A stretch of 64,000 bases of DNA from Ruania zhangjianzhongii (GCF_008000995.1 NZ_CP042828.1:620001-684000), one strand, 5' to 3'; counted from the stretch's first letter, positions 24,274 through 33,706 are shown. Numbers and translations: made by a program. The notes: generated by a model from the sequence alone, not told the origin.

Positions 24274-27200
24274 GAGCGTCTCCCGCGGTGTCGAAGAGGA
24301 AGTACTTGGTGTAGGGCTGCAAGAAGCGCATTCGGTCGTCCTCGTCGTCCCCATCGTCTCGCCAACCGCGGAGCGGCGAACTGTCTTCCGACCGGCGCTG
24401 CACCTCGACTTCCACGATGAGCCATCTGTCGAGGGTGCGAAGGGTGGCAGTTAGCCACGAGAGGTCGACCGTGAGGCTGTGGCCGGCCGAGCCGACCGTC
24501 TGCCTCGCATCCGTGTAGTTGCTCCACTGTGTGGAGGTCGCTACAACCCTCGTGCCAGTGCTCCAAATGCGGTAGTCGGTGTCGGCCGTGACCGACCCTA
24601 GCCGCGGGATCGGTTCAGCAAACTGGATCGGTGGGAACTCCATCGACCCCGCGTACGGATCTTGGCAGTCGCGTCCGGAGGTGTAGACGGGAGAGTTGAT
24701 CCAACCTGTGAGTTCGAACCCAGGGACGGCGGAGCTGTACTCCTCGTCGTCAGCGTCCGGTATCCGGAAGGCGTGTTTGTCGGGTGCCGTCTGGAGCGCT
24801 CGGATCAGGGCGGTCGCCGTGCTCGGGTTGACCAGGGCTGAATGAACGCTGACCCGCTCGCTTCGAGAGTAGTATTGAGAGTATCGAGATTCCCACACGA
24901 CGACCTGATCCGGCGAGGGGCGCAGTTCCTCGTTGAACCGGGCTGAGTTGATCTGATAGATCCAATACGGATCCTGGCCGGACGTCTCTGGGCCGGAACG
25001 ATCGTGCTCCTCGATGATGGCCCTGGCCGGCTCCGAATCCTGTCGATCGGACAGCCACCGTCCATCAGCCCGGCTGGGGATGTGCCGCTCCAGAAAGCGA
25101 CCGTATTCGGAGTCCCCTGCATCCGCGTCATCGTCGGATCGGAACACGACAGGGCGATGCGCCAGGAGCATGCCAGCGACCTCGTAGAGCGCCTGAACTG
25201 CAAGGTAGAAGTCAAGGTCCTCCTCCCCGGGCCACTCGCTCTTGTGGGAGTAGCCGCTACTCGGATACAGATCGAGCTTGTGCCGCGGGTCGTCCTCGGC
25301 GCGACCACGGGATGCAACTGCCCATCGATCGATCAGCACCTCCGAAACGAGGCGCTCGACAGAGCCTTCCGTAAGAGCGAACGCCTCGCCAAGCGGCTTG
25401 CACCAGTACTGGCGGAAGTCGAAGAAGAAATGGAACCGCTCGCGCTCCTCGCTGGTGTTCGCTTCGCCGCTGGCTGGTCCTGCCCCAGTACATGCACCCA
25501 AAAGGGGTTCGTCCTTGCCACTGGCGTGGGCAATCCCTGCATCTTGTGGGGTGGTGAGCTGAGCGAGCGAACTGAGCTCGTCAAGTTCGCTCCCCCAGTC
25601 ACGGCGAACGGTCCCAATCGGTCTGCATGCTCCCTCGATCCGTGCTTTCTCTCTAGGATCCAGCGTGAGGAAGCCACCGGCCTGAAGGCGGAGCAGGATG
25701 TCTCGCGCGGTCTGAGTATTGACCGCGTGCGGGCTGCCATTGAGGGTCTGTACCAGGAACTCGAGGAACAGCGCTGCCGTCGGGAGCCCTGACGGCTCCG
25801 CAGCGGCTCGACTGATGCCGAACAGAAGCCACTGGCGGGCATGCCGTTCATAGAACTCAAGCCGAGCGTCGAGGAACGGTCCGGGATCGGTCCGTCCAAG
25901 CGCGAGTTCCAGCAAGTGCGACGCGATGCCGGTGTGGCCAAGAACGAGTGCGAGGTGCACGCAGTGTGCCGCCCGCCATCGGGCTTGCCCCGCAGGGTCG
26001 CCCAGGGCGGTCCAGATGACCGAGGCAGTCGCGGCGTTCGGATCCCAGCCGACAGTTGACCCGTGTGGCCGCAGCCCGTCAAGCGCATCCTCGGGCGCGA
26101 TCTCGTCGAAGAGTGCAGCGGCGGCATCGAAGATCTCAAGGGCATCGTCGGATTCGAGGCGTCGGGCGAGGTTGGTTGCCAGCGCGTAGGCCTCTTCGGC
26201 TGTGAATGCCTGCCGATCGGCCAACGCCCTACTGGCGACGTGCTCGTAGTCCGTGTCCGTTCCGGTCGTGGCGTGGGCATGGTCGAGATCCAGCGTCCGC
26301 CAGGTGACGAGCAGAAAGTTGGGCGCGAATCGTCGTAATCCAGCAACGAGCACCTCGTCGAGCACTGCTTGCGATGCCATGGATAGAGGCTGGCTGAGCA
26401 GTGACTCCAACAGTCGCCTGAGGTCCCAGAAGCTGACTGTGGGACACGCCGCGAATGCGCGCAGGATGTCCGGCGTGGCGCCGCGACTACGGACAACGTA
26501 GGCGAAGATGTCTTCTGGGGCGTGGACTTGTCGACCTCGTTCTAGTCCTTTCGCCCATCCTTCTATAGTGGTGAGGTCGAGGTCGTCGAAAGTCGCTCGA
26601 TCTGGACGATCGGACCATCTGCTGGAGTGGTCCCCGGCCCTCCTAGGCTCACTGGTCCACAGCAGCGACGGGTCGACCCGCTCCAGAGTTTCTCGCGTGA
26701 TTCCCGAGGCGGTCAGCAGTTCCTCGAGCCCGTTTGCGGTGGGAGGGTGTGCGCGTCGAAACCGAAGGTAGGCGAGCACTGCCGGGAATGGTTCGCTCGA
26801 CGTACTCGCCAACGACGTGCCCAAGGCGCTTTGGTCCGGGTAACGCCGGCCCAGCGGAAGTAGGATGAGAGTTGCAAGTGGGTCAGCGTTCAATAAGATC
26901 GACGGGGTCGTTACGATCGCGTCCGCGAGGTCGCCGATTGGGCTGATCCGGCGGTCTCGCCAGCGTGACCCTATGGCGAGTGCCTCCGGGAGCGACAGGC
27001 GCGCCGCCGCCGTGAGAATGTCGGCATGGTAGACGTCGTCGCCCAGATAGTGCTCGATACTCTCAGCGATCTGACCCAACCGGTAGGCGCGGCCTGGCTG
27101 GTACCCGCTGTTCGCACCGGCGCTGTTGGCAATCGCCAACAGCGCCGACCATCGGGTCCAAGCATCGTCGCCGATGGCGTTGGTGATCTCCAGCGCTGCC

Positions 27201-30200
27201 CGAAAGTGGACCGCAGCTTCATCGCTCGAAGTCCGTTGGGTGGCGCGCGCGAGTTGCACGAAGTCGGCGGCGAGGTCTCCGGCATCTTCCCTTGCATTTG
27301 ACAGATGCCGGTGACAGTCCGCGGCGATCTGCGAGGACAGTGCGTGAAGACTTGGTTGCGTGGCGGCCTGTTGGGTGAGATATGTAAGGGTGCGCCGGTT
27401 GATCACTTCGCCGTGGGTGCGTTCATATGCAATAAGTGCCGAATGGTCGACGATCTCGGGATGCCGGGCGATCGCGCGGCCGATGATCCGCAGTACGACG
27501 TTGACCCTTGTGTGGTCGATCCGTTCGCGTCCCCATTCCAGTGGAGCGGCCTGCAAGAACCCCGATGCGCGTGCTCCGAAGGTGGCGGTGCGCTCAGCGG
27601 ACGTGCCGAGGTCGAGATCGAGCCACGCCGCAGCCCAGGAGACAAGGGGTTCGATGTTCTCTCGGTACTCTCGCAGCTCGCGGGAGGACTCGAAGTTCTC
27701 GCGTTCGCGGGCGTCGCGGATCCGCGCGCCCTGGATCTCTAGGGGATCCAACGTGCGGCCCTCTAGGCGAGCGAGAAGTGTGAACCCCAAGATGAGTTGC
27801 CACACGTCCCGGTCGTACCGTCCGCCGGTTCGGTGGCCTAGATTCTCCGGCAGATACCGACGCAACAGCTGGGTGGCCCGGGATGGTGTGATAATCGCCT
27901 CGGCGATGGCGCGGCTGATTAACCAGTTGACGGCGGTGAGGCCACCGTGGACCGGGTCTCCGACTGTTGGCCGGAAGTCGTCGTGGCGGGTCGGACGAAT
28001 CGGCCTCTTCCGCCGAATGACAGGACGGAGAAGACGCTCGATGATATCTGTGCCGAGTTCGACGTTGCGCTCGGCACACACATGAGCAACCGCCAGCTTG
28101 AGGTAACGCCCCTTAGCAAGGCGTGCCAGATCGTCTAGGTCCGCAAGGCGCCCCGCGTCGAGGAGCCGACGGACAATCACTACCCCGACGTCGAACGCGA
28201 GGGTGCGGGGTCGCCAGCTGCGCAGGAAGCTCACACACGCGGTGGGACCGTCGGTGTTGAGTAAGCCCCAGGCGACCTGGAGTATGTCGAGCTCGCCGAC
28301 GCCGGACGCGGCGTCGTCTCGTCTTGACTGACGGACCCAGGCATGCATCCAGGAGACCGCGCTCCGCAGTCGATTTCGTGCCTGGGCTGTCTGCCCGTCG
28401 GCTCCTGAGAGAAGGGCGCCCTCAATCGGCAGATTCGAATTGGGCCAACCAGCGGTGATGCTTCGCGTGGCAACGAGTTGCTCGAGGACGCTCGGATCCA
28501 GGAAGCGGGCAGCCAAGTCGGTGTGATCCCGGATTAGGTCTAGGCGCCGTGTACGCCCGGCGGTCAGCGCCCCGAGTCTGAGGGCGAGTTGCGCAGCCTC
28601 GAAGTCCCTGTCGGCCCGCAATGCTGCGGTGAGCGCAAAGTGAGTCCGCTGTTGCGCGATCTCCCGGCGCTGAATCTCGTTCCGTTTGGCAGCGGGGAGC
28701 GCAGTGCCGGGCAGGCGATCATCGGAGAGCGCAAGCCTCACGAGATCGCTAAACCGATTTGCTTCGAAGAGCAGCGCAGGTAGCGAGGCTGCCACGTAGG
28801 CATCTTGATCCGCAATGGGAGCCAGGCGCGTGATTAGTGCCTCCAGTTCCAGTCCTTTGGGGCGGTACCGGTCGCGAAACCACGTCTCGGTGGGTTCGTC
28901 GCGGAACTGCACTGAGCCGCCGTCAACCAGCAAGGGGCGGCCTAGGTCGGAGACGAAGCTCAAGACGACCGATACATGCACGCCGGCCAACTCGGCCAGC
29001 ACGCGCACCGGGATCATCGGTCGCAGGGCCGCAAGCCCAACACAGATGGCATCGATCTCGGCACCCGCCCCATGCTGACGGTCCCGAAGGTCTGCGACCT
29101 GACGTTCGATCAGCGAATCGAGTGCGTCGCCGGCCGAGACCGGGTTCGGCGCCAACCATGTCAGCGCTTCATGCAAGCTGTCGGTGGCGTCAAGGACCGT
29201 CGCCTGCACACGCGGATTCCGGCTGGTCCGTGCATGGAACTCGGAAGCGTCTGCATCGGAGACTGATGCGTAGACCGTCCTCAGGTGGTCACGGGTCTCG
29301 TCGAGGTCGAATCCCCGGAGCGCGACGTCCTGGTAGCCGCTAGGCAGTCCCAATAGCGAGATCCGCCCCGAACGACTGGTGACCAGAAGCCGGACGTTCG
29401 GCGGGAGCCGCTCACGCACCAAGCCCTGAGCGAAGGAGCGCTCGCCCATCTCCTCAGCGATCATCGCGGCATTGTCCGCGGCGTCGACAACGATCGTCAG
29501 CAGCGCATCCGGGTCAGTGACCGAGAGATTTGCTGAGGCCTTGCTTAGCCGGCCCAGGAACGCGCGTGCATAGTCGGCCTCGTCAGCGGTGGCGGAGGGG
29601 ATGATGGGATCGCACAACCTCCGTCCAGCGAGCTCGTTCACGAGCTGTACGAATCCCTGCTTTGGGCGATGGCGGGGCGCGCTGGGGCGTCGGTACGAAC
29701 CGTTGCCGAAGCAATCGAAGACGATGGTGACAGAACCGTGCGGTAGGTGGTCTGCGAGGGCCTCAGCGAGGACGCTCTTGCCCACCCCGCCCGGCCCGTG
29801 CACGAGAGTCGGCACTCCCGGCGCTTGCTTGACCATTAGAGCGATCTCGGTGAAGTGGTGCCGGGTGATCGGACGCCGCGGGGGGTCAATAAGGTTGGGC
29901 GCCGGGAGCAGTTGATCTTCGGACGTCCTCAATGCTGCTAGTACGTCTTCGCGGCGAACGGTCGGGTCACTCCCGGCGATCGAGGTCGCGCGGCTGGAAA
30001 TCATTTCCCTCAGCAGGAGCGCCTGTTCGGCCGGGGCTCCAGGTAGCAGGTCGGCGACTTCCAGGTCGAGCAGGTTGCGAAGTTTGAGCAGGGACGGCGC
30101 GCGCTCGTCGACAACGGTCCGCTTGCACAGATCGGTGATCTCGGCCGCGTCGAGGATTTTCTCGAGGGCAGACCTGATCGGCCTGGTGCCCGTGGAGAGG

Positions 30201-30724
30201 GTGCCCGCGCTGAGGTCGCGGAGACCACGTAGGGCTGAAGGGGCCGGGGCGCGGTTGCTAATGAACTCGAACCGAGTCCGCTCCAACGCGGCCGGATGGT
30301 TGGCTTTCAGTGCTCGGTACTTACGGGCGAAGCCGATCAGCGTCTTGGAAAGGAACGAAAGTGTCCAGGGTGTGTCGGCGTGCCGGGTCGAGTGCTTGAA
30401 CTGACGGTAGACCACCCGGTTTGCCTGGTCGATGTCGCTGGAACCCCAGTACTCAGAGAGGTCGATAACCTCATCGCCAGTTGACTGGTGGGCCGTCCAG
30501 GCCGCCGGTTGAGCCTGCGGCCTCCAGTCACCGTCGGTCGTCGACGCGTCGGGGGATGAGCTCGGTTCGGGATTCGCCGCCTGCTCACTGGGATCTACTC
30601 CCTCGACGATGAGCGTGTGAAGCCCGGATCGCTCGTCGAGTAGCCGCAAGGACTGGCGAGCGGCCCATGTGTAGTGGAACTGGTCGCCATCCCGACTTGG
30701 CCGGAGCAGGTCGGGTGCGGTCAT
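24263..30724 (-). CDS. Giant nuclease-STAND NTPase, Avs-like candidate anti-phage sensor
   Basis: 2153 residues from ATG 30724 (MTAPDLLRPSRDGDQFHY), behind AAGGA. Residues 1-150 resemble a Cap4/DUF4297-type PD-(D/E)xK nuclease: LIVEGVD (Glu 41), VIDLSEYW (Asp 88) and VYRQFKHS (Gln 108, Lys 110). A STAND-type P-loop NTPase follows, with Walker A HGPGGVGKS (310-317) and Walker B LLTIVVDAADN (408-418), then LVTSRSGRISLLG. The remaining 1600 residues are helical, with repeat-like DUF-type segments and no known motif, as expected of a ligand-sensing array. Avs proteins share this plan: target recognition by the C-terminus triggers oligomerization and nuclease activity. Carriage on a mobile element beside AbiE supports defence. 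Exact Avs type is not assignable. Confidence 0.75.
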   Translation of the reverse strand: MTAPDLLRPSRDGDQFHYTWAARQSLRLLDERSGLHTLIVEGVDPSEQAANPEPSSSPDASTTDGDWRPQAQPAAWTAHQSTGDEVIDLSEYWGSSDIDQANRVVYRQFKHSTRHADTPWTLSFLSKTLIGFARKYRALKANHPAALERTRFEFISNRAPAPSALRGLRDLSAGTLSTGTRPIRSALEKILDAAEITDLCKRTVVDERAPSLLKLRNLLDLEVADLLPGAPAEQALLLREMISSRATSIAGSDPTVRREDVLAALRTSEDQLLPAPNLIDPPRRPITRHHFTEIALMVKQAPGVPTLVHGPGGVGKSVLAEALADHLPHGSVTIVFDCFGNGSYRRPSAPRHRPKQGFVQLVNELAGRRLCDPIIPSATADEADYARAFLGRLSKASANLSVTDPDALLTIVVDAADNAAMIAEEMGERSFAQGLVRERLPPNVRLLVTSRSGRISLLGLPSGYQDVALRGFDLDETRDHLRTVYASVSDADASEFHARTSRNPRVQATVLDATDSLHEALTWLAPNPVSAGDALDSLIERQVADLRDRQHGAGAEIDAICVGLAALRPMIPVRVLAELAGVHVSVVLSFVSDLGRPLLVDGGSVQFRDEPTETWFRDRYRPKGLELEALITRLAPIADQDAYVAASLPALLFEANRFSDLVRLALSDDRLPGTALPAAKRNEIQRREIAQQRTHFALTAALRADRDFEAAQLALRLGALTAGRTRRLDLIRDHTDLAARFLDPSVLEQLVATRSITAGWPNSNLPIEGALLSGADGQTAQARNRLRSAVSWMHAWVRQSRRDDAASGVGELDILQVAWGLLNTDGPTACVSFLRSWRPRTLAFDVGVVIVRRLLDAGRLADLDDLARLAKGRYLKLAVAHVCAERNVELGTDIIERLLRPVIRRKRPIRPTRHDDFRPTVGDPVHGGLTAVNWLISRAIAEAIITPSRATQLLRRYLPENLGHRTGGRYDRDVWQLILGFTLLARLEGRTLDPLEIQGARIRDARERENFESSRELREYRENIEPLVSWAAAWLDLDLGTSAERTATFGARASGFLQAAPLEWGRERIDHTRVNVVLRIIGRAIARHPEIVDHSALIAYERTHGEVINRRTLTYLTQQAATQPSLHALSSQIAADCHRHLSNAREDAGDLAADFVQLARATQRTSSDEAAVHFRAALEITNAIGDDAWTRWSALLAIANSAGANSGYQPGRAYRLGQIAESIEHYLGDDVYHADILTAAARLSLPEALAIGSRWRDRRISPIGDLADAIVTTPSILLNADPLATLILLPLGRRYPDQSALGTSLASTSSEPFPAVLAYLRFRRAHPPTANGLEELLTASGITRETLERVDPSLLWTSEPRRAGDHSSRWSDRPDRATFDDLDLTTIEGWAKGLERGRQVHAPEDIFAYVVRSRGATPDILRAFAACPTVSFWDLRRLLESLLSQPLSMASQAVLDEVLVAGLRRFAPNFLLVTWRTLDLDHAHATTGTDTDYEHVASRALADRQAFTAEEAYALATNLARRLESDDALEIFDAAAALFDEIAPEDALDGLRPHGSTVGWDPNAATASVIWTALGDPAGQARWRAAHCVHLALVLGHTGIASHLLELALGRTDPGPFLDARLEFYERHARQWLLFGISRAAAEPSGLPTAALFLEFLVQTLNGSPHAVNTQTARDILLRLQAGGFLTLDPREKARIEGACRPIGTVRRDWGSELDELSSLAQLTTPQDAGIAHASGKDEPLLGACTGAGPASGEANTSEERERFHFFFDFRQYWCKPLGEAFALTEGSVERLVSEVLIDRWAVASRGRAEDDPRHKLDLYPSSGYSHKSEWPGEEDLDFYLAVQALYEVAGMLLAHRPVVFRSDDDADAGDSEYGRFLERHIPSRADGRWLSDRQDSEPARAIIEEHDRSGPETSGQDPYWIYQINSARFNEELRPSPDQVVVWESRYSQYYSRSERVSVHSALVNPSTATALIRALQTAPDKHAFRIPDADDEEYSSAVPGFELTGWINSPVYTSGRDCQDPYAGSMEFPPIQFAEPIPRLGSVTADTDYRIWSTGTRVVATSTQWSNYTDARQTVGSAGHSLTVDLSWLTATLRTLDRWLIVEVEVQRRSEDSSPLRGWRDDGDDEDDRMRFLQPYTKYFLFDTAGDAHEF

Positions 30725-31412
30725 CGCGAGAAAGTCCTTGCTGGAGCGGTCGCCACTCTCCGTAGCGTCATGTCTGCACCACTGCACCACTGCACCACTG
30801 CGGCAAGCACGGGAACGTTGCCGATCGCCAGAGTTTGCGGACTCCGAACAAACTGGATGGTGGTTCGATCGGCTGGGGACTCACCAGCGCTCGGCCGACC
30901 GGCACTCGTGGTCTCCGGCGCGGGTCGCTTCCGATCCGAACGAATGCGTCGTGCGGCGATGCCGCGATCTACGAACCCGACCATCACACTCCACCACGTA
31001 GCATTCCGGCTAGGGGCTCCGCCGGGCTGGTATCGATGCTCCCACGCATGCATTGGGATCTCGCGAGCCACACCGACGCCGGTGCAAGTGACGCACTAGT
31101 CACGCCATGCGATCAACTACCGGCGCAGCGCTATCGCATGGGGCTCCGCCTGATCGGAATCTGATCTGGAATGACAATGCGTCGGGGTGAGGCTCCCGTG
31201 CACGGTGGCTCGCGAGGCTGTGATGTCGGGGTGGTGGTTGAGGCGCAGGCGGGCCTCGTCGCTGGTACCCGAACTCGCCGTTGATAAGGTCCCGGTGCGC
31301 CAACGCCACAACTAGTTCGAAGGCCAGGTGCTGTATAGCGAGGACTGTCACAGGGCTGACACGCTCCTCACCGTATCCATGAATATGCAGGTCAGAGCGT
31401 TGTGAGGGAGAC
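30725..31412. other. Non-coding stretch upstream of the STAND gene to the right att site
   Basis: About 690 bases with no gene I can support. It starts with the leader of the STAND gene and includes three and a half copies of CTGCACCA at 30774-30801. Short open frames on both strands have no recognizable domain. Its base composition is somewhat less GC-rich than the chromosome. Confidence 0.5.
30774..30801. repeat. CTGCACCA short tandem repeat, 3.5 copies
   Basis: CTGCACCA at 30774, 30782 and 30790, then CTGC. It lies 50-77 bases upstream of the STAND gene start, in its probable promoter region. Confidence 0.85.
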
Positions 31413-31427
31413 TCCCACCGTCTCCGC
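31413..31427. other. Right attachment core (attR) of the tRNA-Ser element
   Basis: TCCCACCGTCTCCGC, identical to the tRNA 3' end at 11871-11885. A shorter core copy follows at 31908. Confidence 0.75.
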
Positions 31428-31435
31428 CATTGTGA

Positions 31436-31837
31436 TGTCTCGGGACATCGTGAACGGCTGAACCCCCGGTTGTGGGGGGTTCAGCCGTTTTTTGGTTGGT
31501 CGGTGTGGGTGGGGTTGAGGGTGTGATCGGTGAGGATCTGCCCGGTGGTGGCGTCGATGACGGTGGCGTGGTCGGTGTGGATCAGGGCGATGATTTCGGT
31601 GCGGGCGTGGGCGCGGGGCGATGCCGAGGTGGAGCATGTCGTCCTTCAGTGGCGCAACCTGATCTTTCGGGGGTGGTAGGCGTCTTCGCCTTCGGTCAGC
31701 CATCGGTGGTGGAGCTTGTGCACGAGGGTCTTGGAGACCCCGTAGCGGTCGGCGACCTGCCCGTAGGTGAGGTTCTGGATGGTCACGGCTTTGATCAGGA
31801 CTTCGTACTTGGCCACCGTTCACGATGTCGTGAGACA
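31436..31837 (-). mobile_element. Internally deleted IS481-type insertion sequence
   Basis: Terminal inverted repeats: TGTCTCGGGACATCGTGAAC at 31436-31455 and the complement of TGTCTCACGACATCGTGAAC at 31818-31837, differing at two positions. On the minus strand a transposase N-terminus starts at GTG 31816 (VAKYEVLIKAVTIQNLTYGQ, VADRYGVSKTLVHKLHHRW, a helix-turn-helix) and stops at 31646. The last part of the gene, in another frame, reads EIIALIHTDHATVIDATTGQ and ends at 31481. The catalytic DDE core is gone. A terminator hairpin (CGGCTGAACCCCC/GGGGGTTCAGCCG, T6) lies at 31455-31493. Confidence 0.85.
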
Positions 31838-31902
31838 TCCCAGCGCCGGTCACCGCCGCGTTCACGATGACGCGAGACATGCGTTCACGATGTCCTGAAA
31901 CC
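31818..31902. repeat. Three copies of the IS right end in a row
   Basis: GTTCACGATGTCGTGAGACA at 31818-31837 recurs as GTTCACGATGACGCGAGACA at 31860-31879 and as GTTCACGATGTCCTGAAACC from 31883. Only the first borders the transposase remnant. Spacings are 42 and 23 bases. Confidence 0.8.
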
Positions 31903-31907
31903 AGACA

Positions 31908-31920
31908 CCACCGTCTCCGC
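31908..31920. other. Outer att-core copy next to the displaced tRNA terminator
   Basis: CCACCGTCTCCGC, the last 13 bases of the tRNA-end repeat. What follows (CAAATATTGAAG and the terminator) is the natural flank of a tRNA gene, so this marks the true chromosome junction. Confidence 0.7.
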
Positions 31921-31922
31921 CA

Positions 31923-31971
31923 AATATTGAAGAGCCCCGCCCATGGGTTTCGGGCGGGGCTCTTCAATATT
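31923..31971 (+). terminator. Displaced original terminator of tRNA-Ser(GCU)
   Basis: AATATTGAAGAGCCCCGCCC (31923-31942) and GGGCGGGGCTCTTCAATATT (31952-31971) form a perfect 20-bp stem with a 9-base loop. Before integration it would have lain 3 bases beyond the tRNA end. It can still terminate the convergent phoD transcript. Confidence 0.85.
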
Positions 31972-32099
31972 CGGCACCTGACAGGCGGCGGGATTCAGGA
32001 GGAGCCGAGCGGCTCACGACGAAGGAGCTGGCCGCGGGAGTGTGACTCGGCGACGGTTGGCCAGCAGTGGGGCGTCAGTGCGCTGTCAGTGCGGCAGGC

Positions 32100-33668
32100 T
32101 CAGTCGGGAACGCCTCCAGGGACGCCGTTCTCGACAACGAAGCTGGCACGCGTGTGGATTGGCGCGCCGGGCTCCGAGATGTACGGCACGACGCGGTAGT
32201 CGGACCTCATCGTCTCCGGCGTCAGCGTGACGACGTTGTAGCCGCGCTGGAAGTTGCAGAACAACATGTGCGGGTTCTCGGCAAGGTAGGTTTCGCCGAT
32301 CGGGAGCATGTCCGCACCATCTCGGCCGCTCGCGAGGGACGTGCCGACGATCTCCGTACCCAGCACGGGCGAGTCTGGATCTTCGTAATCCGCCTTCAGG
32401 TGCATGAAGTAGTTGTTGTGGCGGTCGCCCGTGACCACGACGATATTCTCGACGCCGCGCTCGCGTGCCTCGGTGAGCACGTGCTCGCGCTCGACGTTGT
32501 AGTTGTCCCAGGCTGCGCCGTAGGTGATGGCGTCGGGGTCTGGGTCGCGATCGATCTGGGCCATGGGCTGCTGGTTTCCGATGATCTGCCACCTCGCCTC
32601 GGAGGAGGAGAAGCCCTCGACCAACCAGTCGCGTTGTGCACCGCCGAGCATGGTGGCTGAAGCGTCGTCCCGACCGCGTTCGGACCGATACTGGCGTGAG
32701 TCGAGCATCGTGAAGTCCGCGAGCGTGCCATAGCCGATGCGTCGGTGGATGCGGATGCCCGGGCCGGCAGGCATCTGCGTGTGGCGCAGCGGCTGGTTCT
32801 CGTACATCGCCTGAAATGCGTCGGCCTTGCGCTGCGCGAACACGGCAGGATCCTGATCCGGCTCGTCATCGTGCTCGGACCGCGGTCCGAGCCAGTTGTT
32901 CTCGACCTCATGATCGTCGAACGTCGTCAGCCAGGGGCACATCGCGTGAGCCGCCTGCAGATGTGGATCGGACTTGTACAGGCCGTACTGCAGCCGGTAG
33001 CGGTCGAGATCGAAGCACTCGGTCCGCAGGTAGTCGGGCATCGGGGTGCCGTCGTGCAGGATCGGCTCGGGGACGTAGGACTCCTCGTAGATGTAGTCGC
33101 CGAGGTGTACCACGAGGTCGAGGTCTTCCTCGGCCATGTGCTGCAGGCTCGTGTAGAACCCAGCTTCGTAGCTCTGGCACGAGGCGGTCGCGAATCGGAG
33201 TGACGCCGGCATCGTTCCCGGAGCGGGCGCGGTTCGGGTGCGACCGACGGGCGAGACCTCCCTGCCCACCCGGAATCGGTACCAGTACTCCCGGTCAGGG
33301 CGTAGACCGCCGACCTCGGGGTGCACGGAGTGCCCGAGTTCGGGTGTCGCGAACGCCACGCCGGCGCGCACCACGCGTCGGAAGCGCTCATCCTCGGCTA
33401 CCTGGTACTGCACGGGAATCTTCCTGTTCGGCATGCCGCCCCGTCCGTCCGGTGCCAACGGGTCCAGCGCGAGCCGGGTCCACAGCACCACGCTGTCTGC
33501 GAGCGGGTCACCTGAGGCAATCCCCAGCGTGAACGGGTACCCGCGTACGCCAGCCGATGCCTCCGCGTCCGGTACTGCGCCGATCCCTAACAGAACCGCT
33601 GCCGCGCCCGCGCCCGAGTAACCGAGGAACCGCCGTCGAGTAGTTCTCATCGATCCGACCGTGCCCAT
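32100..33668 (-). CDS. phoD: Alkaline phosphatase D (PhoD) family phosphatase/phosphodiesterase
   Basis: 522 residues from ATG 33668, behind GGAGG. Releases phosphate from phosphate esters outside the membrane. A twin-arginine signal is clear (RTTRRRFLGYSGAGAAAVLL, ending near AEASA). The N-terminal PhoD_N domain (FTLGIASGDPLADSVVLWTR) precedes the metallophosphatase domain, with RFATASCQ (the Cys that ligates iron), HLGDYIYEE (Asp/Tyr metal ligands), TFDDHEVENNW, LDSRQYR and VVTGDRHNNYF. All metal-binding blocks are present. PHO-box-like repeats lie just upstream at 33707-33739. It is the first chromosomal gene right of the element. Confidence 0.93.
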   Translation of the reverse strand: MGTVGSMRTTRRRFLGYSGAGAAAVLLGIGAVPDAEASAGVRGYPFTLGIASGDPLADSVVLWTRLALDPLAPDGRGGMPNRKIPVQYQVAEDERFRRVVRAGVAFATPELGHSVHPEVGGLRPDREYWYRFRVGREVSPVGRTRTAPAPGTMPASLRFATASCQSYEAGFYTSLQHMAEEDLDLVVHLGDYIYEESYVPEPILHDGTPMPDYLRTECFDLDRYRLQYGLYKSDPHLQAAHAMCPWLTTFDDHEVENNWLGPRSEHDDEPDQDPAVFAQRKADAFQAMYENQPLRHTQMPAGPGIRIHRRIGYGTLADFTMLDSRQYRSERGRDDASATMLGGAQRDWLVEGFSSSEARWQIIGNQQPMAQIDRDPDPDAITYGAAWDNYNVEREHVLTEARERGVENIVVVTGDRHNNYFMHLKADYEDPDSPVLGTEIVGTSLASGRDGADMLPIGETYLAENPHMLFCNFQRGYNVVTLTPETMRSDYRVVPYISEPGAPIHTRASFVVENGVPGGVPD

Positions 33669-33706
33669 CTATGCGCCTCCATTGTTTCGCCGCCAACTGA
33701 AATCCC

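Larger units (their letters stand above)
11871..31427. mobile_element. Integrative mobilizable element in tRNA-Ser(GCU), about 19.6 kb
   Basis: Bounded by 15-bp direct repeats TCCCACCGTCTCCGC at 11871-11885 (tRNA 3' end) and 31413-31427; a further copy of the core at 31908 may be the outer boundary. It encodes a tyrosine integrase next to the tRNA, a small excisionase, and a MobF relaxase-helicase, but no coupling protein, VirB-type ATPase or FtsK-like translocase. I therefore infer that it is mobilizable rather than self-transmissible. Cargo: a ribbon-helix-helix antitoxin plus unknown partner, an AbiE pair, a DUF2971 pseudogene and a two-gene giant STAND NTPase locus. Several genes are degenerate, so present mobility is uncertain. 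Confidence 0.85.

Noticed and set aside
31082-31351. Possible transposase remnant on the minus strand before the right att site
   Set aside because: A few residues look transposase-like but no motif can be confirmed by eye.
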